Shown here: positions 1-6,505 of the stretch, one piece after another | Layout: every line of letters begins with the position of its first letter | How positions within the stretch are numbered: position 1 is the stretch's first letter | Origin: JBBRWO01 sp038249135 | GTDB lineage: Bacteria; Actinomycetota; Coriobacteriia; Anaerosomatales; JAAXUF01 | Assembly: GCA_038249135.1 (NCBI GenBank) | Contig: JBBRWO010000037.1 | Location: 1 to 16,711 of the forward strand | Direction: 5' to 3' | DNA: 16,711 nucleotides | Program-made: the position numbers and the translations under genes | Notes under the pieces: generated by a model | The model's database searches: none | Told to the model about the DNA's origin: nothing | Seen by the model: only the letters and a program-made list of their open reading frames with translations

Positions 1-984
1 CGAGATCGCGGTCGAAAGCATCGAGTCGATTCGCGCAGCGGCATCCTCCTGCATACCGGACAGCACATCCGTGTAGATGTCCATCGTGAACGCGGTCGAT
101 GCATGCCCTAGGCGCTCGGAAACCACCTTCATCGGAACCCCGACCTTAATGAGCTGCGACCCGTGCGAACGTCGGAGATCGTGGAAGCGTCCGCGAAGGT
201 CTTCTCGGCGAATGAAATCGCGATAGGCACTTGAGAAGCTGTCGGGCCACCACGGAGTGCCTCCCGGCATGTGGATCACGAGGTCGCCGTAGCCAGTCCT
301 CGGAAGGGACGAACCAACCACGCGATTGCGAAGCTGCCCGTCGCGATGTGCGCGCAATGCATCGACCGTGATCGACGGCATCACCACCACCCTGCGTGAC
401 CGTCTCGTCTTGGGCTCCTTGAGTTCGTAGCCGTCGTTCGTGAGCGACCACGCACGATTCACGCTGATGGTTGCCCTCTCCAGGTCCACGTCGGCCCACG
501 TGAGCGCCAGCATCTCCCCGCGACGCAAACCAGTGGTTACCGCTAGCAGTACCGGCAGGTAGAGGCGGTTGCCCCAGAGGCGTGCGAGCAGAGCGGCCGT
601 CTCGTTCTCGTCGAGCGCGATCATCTGCCTGTAGCGGATCCGCGGGCGCTCTACGCCCTGCGCCCGGTCAGCCGGGTTGGATTCAATCCTGCGCAGGGCC
701 ACCGCCTTGGTCAGCGCTTGATGCAATACGACATGCACCTGCAGCACGGTCCGCGACGACAATGGCTCGCCTGACCTGCTGGCACCGGGTTGTTGAAGCG
801 TGCGGTAGAAGCCTTGAACCATGTCCGGGCGCAGTTCATCAAGTGGCACGGCCCCCAGATGCGGAACGATGTAGCGCCTGACCACACCCTGATAACCGCG
901 CAAGGTCGCTCCGCACACTCGCATCTGGGCGTAGTCAGTCAGCCAAGCGTTGATCCACTCCCCCACACTCGGACACTCGGACAT
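1..984 (-). CDS. Tyrosine recombinase / phage-type integrase, C-terminus cut by window edge
   Basis: Site-specific DNA recombinase of the phage integrase family, expected to integrate and excise a mobile element. The reading frame stays open to the left edge, so 328 codons are visible and a short C-terminal tail is missing. Residues about 7-95 form a SAM-like core-binding domain; the catalytic domain follows. Visible catalytic motifs are TGLRRGE (Arg154), HDLRRSHG (His268, Arg271), LGHAS (His294) and the nucleophile Tyr304 in MDIYTDVL, so the recombinase core looks intact. The ATG at 984 is chosen because GGAAG lies 7 nt upstream. The frame is open back to 1110, but the extra residues look non-coding. 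From this start there is no recognisable N-terminal arm-binding domain. It is transcribed away from tRNA-Asn and is the only mobile-element gene in the window, so the element presumably extends leftwards. Family assignment is firm; the element type is unknown. Confidence 0.93.
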   Translation of the reverse strand, partial: MSECPSVGEWINAWLTDYAQMRVCGATLRGYQGVVRRYIVPHLGAVPLDELRPDMVQGFYRTLQQPGASRSGEPLSSRTVLQVHVVLHQALTKAVALRRIESNPADRAQGVERPRIRYRQMIALDENETAALLARLWGNRLYLPVLLAVTTGLRRGEMLALTWADVDLERATISVNRAWSLTNDGYELKEPKTRRSRRVVVMPSITVDALRAHRDGQLRNRVVGSSLPRTGYGDLVIHMPGGTPWWPDSFSSAYRDFIRREDLRGRFHDLRRSHGSQLIKVGVPMKVVSERLGHASTAFTMDIYTDVLSGMQEDAAARIDSMLSTAIS

Positions 985-1092
985 AGGAATACTTCCGTGA
1001 ACGCGGCGACCGGGACGATGCAAGCATCGGCCACGAACCACACCGATTTCCGAACGGAACCTTACCCCTAGAGCCAGCGCCGGAAGTTGCAC

Positions 1093-1131
1093 CTCGCCAA
1101 AAGACGCTCGTCAACGCTCGCCAACTCGCAA
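1093..1131. repeat. Cluster of four short direct repeats between integrase and tRNA-Asn
   Basis: On the plus strand CTCGCCAA (1093-1100), CTCGTCAA (1107-1114), CTCGCCAA (1117-1124) and the shorter CTCGCAA (1125-1131) follow one another; on the minus strand they read TTGRCGAG. Starts are 14, 10 and 8 bp apart. The cluster ends 6 bp before the -35 box of the tRNA-Asn promoter and lies about 110 bp upstream of the integrase start. Such iterated boxes beside an integrase can be integrase or excisionase binding sites, or an operator. The repeats are seen directly; any binding role is inference, and short low-complexity repeats can arise by chance in GC-rich DNA. Confidence 0.45.
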
Positions 1132-1137
1132 TTCGTC

Positions 1138-1166
1138 TTGCAAACCCTGCTGCGCGTTCGTATACT
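1138..1166 (+). promoter_or_regulatory. Probable sigma-A promoter of tRNA-Asn
   Basis: TTGCAA (1138-1143) and TATACT (1161-1166) are separated by 17 bp, close to the TTGACA-N17-TATAAT consensus. Transcription would start near 1173, giving a leader of roughly 27 nt before the mature tRNA end at 1200. This is the best-matching promoter in the window. Confidence 0.75.
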
Positions 1167-1199
1167 TCCATTCGCGCCGCACGCTGGGTGCACACAGAT

Positions 1200-1274
1200 T
1201 CCTCGGTAGCTCAATGGTAGAGCGTTCGGCTGTTAACCGAAATGTTGCAGGTTCGAGTCCTGCCCGGGGAGCCA
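1200..1274 (+). tRNA. tRNA-Asn (anticodon GTT)
   Basis: A full cloverleaf can be drawn. The acceptor stem TCCTCGG/CCGGGGA (one G-T wobble) is followed by discriminator G and an encoded CCA. The D stem is GCTC/GAGC. The anticodon stem TTCGG/CCGAA carries loop CTGTTAA with GTT at 1232-1234. The T stem is GCAGG/CCTGC with loop TTCGAGT. It reads AAC and AAU codons for asparagine. It is the only plus-strand gene seen and stands between the integrase and the 3' end of rpoD, so it is a candidate attachment site. The gene is complete, with promoter upstream and terminator downstream. Confidence 0.97.
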
Positions 1275-1282
1275 GAAATGAC

Positions 1283-1314
1283 AGAGGGCCTCGCAGCGAT
1301 GCGGGGCCCTCTTT
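1283..1314 (+). terminator. Rho-independent terminator of tRNA-Asn
   Basis: AGAGGGCC (1283-1290) pairs with GGCCCTCT (1305-1312). A T-G wobble and an inner CGCA/TGCG stem continue the helix, closing on a GCGA tetraloop (1296-1299), so the helix is continuous for 13 pairs. It begins 8 nt after the tRNA CCA end. The U-tract is short (TTT at 1312-1314). Confidence 0.8.
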
Positions 1315-1368
1315 GCGTTCAATGTGCCACGGGAATAGTAACTCTCGGCTCCAACGAGTTCCGCTTTC

Positions 1369-1407
1369 GCCTTGAATTACGACATTCGGAATGTGGTATT
1401 TCAAGGT
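1369..1407. repeat. 39-bp imperfect palindrome of unknown role
   Basis: CCTTGAA (1370-1376) pairs with TTCAAGG (1400-1406), TAC (1378-1380) with GTA (1396-1398), and ACATT (1382-1386) with AATGT (1390-1394). Only two mismatches interrupt the stem, an outer G-T wobble (1369/1407) extends it, and the loop is the 3 nt CGG (1387-1389). It lies between the tRNA terminator and the hairpin after rpoD and is visibly more AT-rich than its surroundings. It has no U-tract in either direction, so it is not a standard terminator. A protein-binding dyad, a REP/MITE-like fragment or a structured RNA are all possible. Confidence 0.6.
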
Positions 1408-1425
1408 AAATGACGGAGCTATGTA

Positions 1426-1453
1426 GTGAGGCCCCGCTTTCGCGAGGCCCCAC
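1426..1453 (-). terminator. Terminator-like hairpin downstream of rpoD
   Basis: On the minus strand GTGGGGCCTCGC and GCGGGGCCTCAC form a 12-bp stem with two G-T wobbles, closed by a GAAA tetraloop. It starts about 57 nt after the rpoD stop codon and would end the long minus-strand operon. No T-run follows, so it may act as a U-tract-less terminator or as a 3'-end stabilising structure. Two weaker dyads lie between it and the stop codon, at 1459-1469 and 1480-1499. Confidence 0.6.
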
Positions 1454-1509
1454 CGATGCCAGACTCTGGTTGCTTGCACACGGATCCATGCGAATCCGTT
1501 ACATGACAC

Positions 1510-3036
<1,527 letters not shown>

Positions 3037-3058
3037 TAAGCTCTTCCGCCTCCCGGTA

Positions 3059-4921
3059 CTATCCAACATCGCGAACGCCGCTCTTGAGCTCTGCGAGCTC
3101 CGTACGCAGCGAAGAAACACTCCTGAATACCTCGTCATACTCAGACGATTGCTTGAGCGATTCGTGCTGTTTGAGCCACGAACTCTCCTGTCGTATACGA
3201 CGCTCGAGCGCAAACTCCTTGAGACCGCGCGTAAGTTCACGCACGGCCAGGTCGATCTCCTCTTCCGAGATCGCCCCGATTGTGGCTCCTGACAATGCAG
3301 CCGCAGCACCCGGGACCTTGGTCTCCAGATCGCCCATGAGCGAAGCTGGCGAGACGGTGTCAGGCGTGTCGGCTACAACCGACGCGATGGCATTGCAGAG
3401 CCCATCGGTCAGCAGGTCATCGGTAAGCAATAAACGTGCCTTGCTCCGTATCCGAGGCGTACGCACGAGCAGGTCGAGCAACTCTCGTTCGGCCCGAAGC
3501 TGCCGAGAGTCGACGGCAAGAACCGGCGTTGGCTCGGACTGGTCCGAAGCGGCACTTGGCTCGCCGGCCCCTGTCGAGCTCATCGGCTCCGCTCCGTGCC
3601 CGGGCTGCACCTTGGCCGCGGTAACCGCGCGCCGGACCGTGGCGAAGTCCGCAAAGAGCCGGTCGGCGATGTAGTTGGCGTAATCATCGGCGAGCAATGA
3701 TTCCTTGATGGGAGCCAGGACCTCGGCTGCGGCCTTGAGCGCGCGTGAACGCTCCTCAGGCTTGTCGAGGTCGAAGCCCGCCAACCGTCGGTCGATTGAG
3801 AACTGCAGCAACGGCACTGCAGCTCCGACCCGCTCTGCCAGTGCCTGAGCACCATGCTCGCCGACGAAGTCCGCCGGATCCTGCCCACCGGGAAGCACCG
3901 TCACCTCGAGCGAAACGCGCTCTGCGCCGGCCTCGGGAGTGATGGTGTTGTCGATGAAGCCGGAGGCCCTGTCTGCGGCGCGCATTCCCGCAGCATCGCC
4001 GTCGAACAGGAACACCACGCGCTTGGCGAACCGCGAGAGCAGTCGTACATGCTCACGCGTCAACGCCGTGCCGAGCGTGGCGACCACATTGGTCATGCCG
4101 ACCTCGTGCAGCGCGATAACGTCGGTGTAGCCCTCGACGACGATCGCAGTGCCGTTCGACGTGATCTGCGCCTTGGCGCGGTCGATACCGTACATGTTCG
4201 CCGACTTGTGGAAGATCGGCGTGTCGGTGGTATTGAGGTACTTGGGCTCTTTGTTCTCGATGACACGGCCACCAAACGCGATGACCCGACCTTGCAGATC
4301 GCGAATCGGGAACATGATGCGCTCATAGAATCGATCGCGCATCTGCCCTCCCCGCTCGCCCTTGAACGCCAGGTTCGCGTCGACGATCTCATCTGCCGAG
4401 AACCCCGCGCCCGTCAGATGCTTCACCAATGCATTGCCGCCCGGCGCGAATCCCAGCGTCCACGTCTTGGCGACCTCACTGCCAAGTGCGCGCCGGCCCA
4501 GGTACTCACGAGCCTTGGCAGCCGCCGGAGTCGACGACTTGGTCAGTACCTCGTGGTAGAACGCAGCAGCAGCCTCGCTTGCGGCTGTAAGCCGCTCCTT
4601 GCGACCACGTGGTACGCCGCCTGCCTCGGCGACGATCTCGATGCGCGCGCGATCAGCGAGTCCGCGCACTGACTCGACGAAGTCCACATTCTCGGAGAGC
4701 ATCACGTACTTGTAGGCGTCGCCACCCTTGCCACAGCCGAAGCAGTGCCAGAGCTGGGTCGCGGGATCGATCTTGAACGAGGGCGTCTTCTCCCCGTGGA
4801 ACGGGCAGTTGCCCCAGAAGAGGCGCCCCTTCTGCTTGAGCACGACGCGCTCCGCAACCAGGGTGACAAGATCGGTGGCATCGCGCACTCGGCGGATGTC
4901 GTCGTCGGAAATCCGTGCCAT
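3059..4921 (-). CDS. dnaG: DNA primase DnaG
   Basis: Makes RNA primers for the replication fork; 620 aa, a normal length. The N-terminal CHC2 zinc finger is visible as Cys39, His42, Cys60 and Cys63, in CPFHGEKTPSF and CFGCGKGGD. The catalytic core begins near 110 and includes RDRFYERIMFPI (about 196-206). The Toprim domain carries Glu263 in EGYTD and the DGDAAG motif (Asp307, Asp309) that binds metal ions. The C-terminal region after about 470 fits a divergent helicase-binding domain, separated from the core by a Gly/Pro/Ser-rich linker (about 440-468). ATG 4921 is chosen because GAGGAGG lies 6 nt upstream and MARISDDDI is a typical primase start; a longer frame to 4999 has no such support. 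It follows dgt after a 97-nt gap and is followed by rpoD. Confidence 0.97.
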   Translation of the reverse strand: MARISDDDIRRVRDATDLVTLVAERVVLKQKGRLFWGNCPFHGEKTPSFKIDPATQLWHCFGCGKGGDAYKYVMLSENVDFVESVRGLADRARIEIVAEAGGVPRGRKERLTAASEAAAAFYHEVLTKSSTPAAAKAREYLGRRALGSEVAKTWTLGFAPGGNALVKHLTGAGFSADEIVDANLAFKGERGGQMRDRFYERIMFPIRDLQGRVIAFGGRVIENKEPKYLNTTDTPIFHKSANMYGIDRAKAQITSNGTAIVVEGYTDVIALHEVGMTNVVATLGTALTREHVRLLSRFAKRVVFLFDGDAAGMRAADRASGFIDNTITPEAGAERVSLEVTVLPGGQDPADFVGEHGAQALAERVGAAVPLLQFSIDRRLAGFDLDKPEERSRALKAAAEVLAPIKESLLADDYANYIADRLFADFATVRRAVTAAKVQPGHGAEPMSSTGAGEPSAASDQSEPTPVLAVDSRQLRAERELLDLLVRTPRIRSKARLLLTDDLLTDGLCNAIASVVADTPDTVSPASLMGDLETKVPGAAAALSGATIGAISEEEIDLAVRELTRGLKEFALERRIRQESSWLKQHESLKQSSEYDEVFRSVSSLRTELAELKSGVRDVG

Positions 4922-4954
4922 GGCGTGCCTCCTCATCTCACTGGTCGGCGCGCC

Positions 4955-4960
4955 AGTATA
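4955..4960 (-). promoter_or_regulatory. Possible -10 element upstream of dnaG-rpoD
   Basis: In the 97-nt gap between dgt and dnaG the minus strand reads TATACT, which would start transcription about 27 nt before the dnaG ATG. No good -35 box is visible at 16-18 bp spacing, so this is weak. It would allow dnaG and rpoD to be transcribed independently of the upstream genes. Confidence 0.35.
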
Positions 4961-5018
4961 TGACGACGCTCTGACATCCCCTGAAACCATCGCGACCACG
5001 CCGCGGAGACGAACGATT

Positions 5019-6062
5019 CTACACGAGCCACTTCCGCGGCACGAACAGGCGCTCGTATTCGCGAATTGCGAAGCGGTCGGTCATACCTGCCACGTAGTCC
5101 ACAACGGCCTGCACGGCAAGCGCGGGATCTGTCGCACGCTCGTCTGGCGGCAGGTCGTCGGGCTCGGCCAAGTAGTGCAGGAACAGCGCCTGAACCACTG
5201 CGTAGGCCTTGGGCTCCTCGGCTTTAGCGCGCTCTGAAAAGTAGACGTTCTCGAACAGGAACGCGCGCAGCTCCATCATGCCGTTCCAGACCTCGGGCGA
5301 CATGCGGATGACGTCGGAGCCAGCCGAGGCGGTGATCATGTCGTTGATCATCGTGGTGATGCGCTGGGCCCCGCGTACGCCGAGGACCTGGAGGGGCATA
5401 CGCGGCAGTTCTGCCTCATCGAGAACCCCGGCCCGAATCGCGTCGTCGATATCGTGGTTCACGTACGCGATTCGGTCAGCGATGCGAACGATCTGTCCCT
5501 CGAGCGTCTCAGGGACCAGCACGCCTGTGTGTCCAAGAATGCCGTCGCGCACCTCGTGTGTGAGATTGAGACCCTTGCCCTCGTACTCGAGCTGCTCGAC
5601 GATGCGTAGCGACTGCTCGTTGTGGTGATAGCCCTTGGGGGCGGAATCGTCCTCCCCCGCCAGACGCTGCAATACCTCGTGAAGTGCGGATTCGCCGGTG
5701 TGACCGAACGGTGTGTGACCGAGGTCGTGCCCGAGCGAGATCGCTTCCGTCAGGTACTCGTTGAGCCCAAGCGCGCGCGCGATGGACCGCGATATCTGCG
5801 AGACCTCGAGCGTGTGGGTCAGGCGCGTGCGGTAGTGATCCCCTTCAGGCGCGAGAAACACCTGCGTCTTGTGCGACAACCTGCGAAACGCCTTGCAATG
5901 GATGATGCGGTCGCGGTCGCGCTGGTAGTCGGTGCGGTACGGATCGGGAGCGATCTCGCTGGCCCGACCGCGGCTCTCGTCGGCGAAGGCGGCGCGTGGA
6001 GACAGCCGCAGGTGCTCCTCGGCCTCGAGTGTCTCACGCGTCTTGATAATGGGATTGGTCAC
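5019..6062 (-). CDS. dgt: dGTP triphosphohydrolase-like HD-domain protein (Dgt)
   Basis: HD-superfamily dNTP triphosphohydrolase that splits dGTP, or dNTPs generally, into deoxynucleoside and triphosphate, helping to control dNTP pools. At 347 aa it fits the shorter dGTPase-like subfamily rather than the ~500-aa E. coli enzyme. The metal-binding H...HD...D set is visible: His83 (RLTHTLEV), His112-Asp113 (GHDLGHTPFGH) and Asp204 (NHDIDDAI). The N-terminal YRTDYQRDRDRIIHCKAFRR stretch is typical of the family. The start is GTG at 6062, overlapping the stop of the preceding membrane-protein gene by 4 nt (GTGA), which suggests translational coupling; GAGGGG lies about 15 nt upstream. dnaG follows after 97 nt. 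A dgt-dnaG pairing is common in Actinobacteria. Exact nucleotide specificity cannot be read from sequence. Confidence 0.93.
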   Translation of the reverse strand: MTNPIIKTRETLEAEEHLRLSPRAAFADESRGRASEIAPDPYRTDYQRDRDRIIHCKAFRRLSHKTQVFLAPEGDHYRTRLTHTLEVSQISRSIARALGLNEYLTEAISLGHDLGHTPFGHTGESALHEVLQRLAGEDDSAPKGYHHNEQSLRIVEQLEYEGKGLNLTHEVRDGILGHTGVLVPETLEGQIVRIADRIAYVNHDIDDAIRAGVLDEAELPRMPLQVLGVRGAQRITTMINDMITASAGSDVIRMSPEVWNGMMELRAFLFENVYFSERAKAEEPKAYAVVQALFLHYLAEPDDLPPDERATDPALAVQAVVDYVAGMTDRFAIREYERLFVPRKWLV

Positions 6063-6439
6063 GAAAAGGTGATTCCCCTCAGAGTCAGATCGGAAGCAAG
6101 CATCCCCAGGGATACCAAACCGAGGATCAGCCCCAGGAGTCCCCCGAAGTACTCGGCTTTGCGCGATCCGATCGCGCGACCGAATGCGGTGCCCAGAAGC
6201 GTACCGACCGCACTACCCGGCAGCGCGTACACCAAGGCAGTCAGTGCGGAGGCAACTGACTCCGTGAGCGGCATAGCCTGAACGCCGGGGAAGACCAGAT
6301 ACGCGACCGTCATGCCAAAAAGGGTCGCCGAAGCCAACAGCGCAGAGCGCACCCAGACATTCAGAAACCGCCGCCGGTTGCGCGACTGCCCCTGGATGAC
6401 AGGCGAACCTGCTTCCTGCCAGAGCTTGGTACCCTTCAC
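6059..6439 (-). CDS. Small three-helix membrane protein of unknown function
   Basis: 126 aa that I do not recognise. The N-terminus is polar and ends in a basic cluster (SRNRRRF, 19-25). Three hydrophobic segments follow at about 32-52, 61-88 and 97-116; the second and third are rich in Gly, Ala and Leu, with the small-residue packing expected of helices (GSAVGTLLGTAFGRAIG, GGLLGLILGLVSLG). The positive-inside rule suggests a cytoplasmic N-terminus. There is no signal peptidase site and no catalytic motif. The start is GTG 6439, with a GAGGGGAG ribosome-binding site just upstream. Its stop overlaps the dgt start by 4 nt, so the two are very likely co-translated. It sits 66 nt after ppdK. Coding status is supported by the ribosome-binding site, the tight coupling and a sensible topology, not by homology. 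Confidence 0.75.
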   Translation of the reverse strand: MKGTKLWQEAGSPVIQGQSRNRRRFLNVWVRSALLASATLFGMTVAYLVFPGVQAMPLTESVASALTALVYALPGSAVGTLLGTAFGRAIGSRKAEYFGGLLGLILGLVSLGMLASDLTLRGITFS

Positions 6440-6461
6440 GTGCTCCCCTCGACTGCACTTC

Positions 6462-6493
6462 GAGGCCCGACCGCTGGATGGCGGCCGGGCCTC
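6462..6493 (-). terminator. Terminator-like hairpin after ppdK
   Basis: GAGGCCCG and CGGGCCTC form an 8-bp stem, continued past one mismatch by about four more G-C pairs, in the 66-nt gap between the ppdK stop and the next gene. No T-run follows on the minus strand. It may attenuate rather than stop transcription from ppdK into the dgt-dnaG-rpoD segment. Confidence 0.55.
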
Positions 6494-6505
6494 TTGAACA
6501 CACTG

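Noticed and set aside
985..1110. Longer integrase start at GTG 1041 or 1092
   Set aside because: The frame is open, but the added residues are Arg-rich with no integrase-like arm-binding pattern, and ATG 984 has a well-spaced GGAAG.
1111..1509. 132-codon minus-strand reading frame running antisense through tRNA-Asn
   Set aside because: Its AGLEPATFRLTAERSTIELP stretch is the well-known false protein produced by translating the complement of a tRNA gene; the rest is non-coding hairpin sequence.
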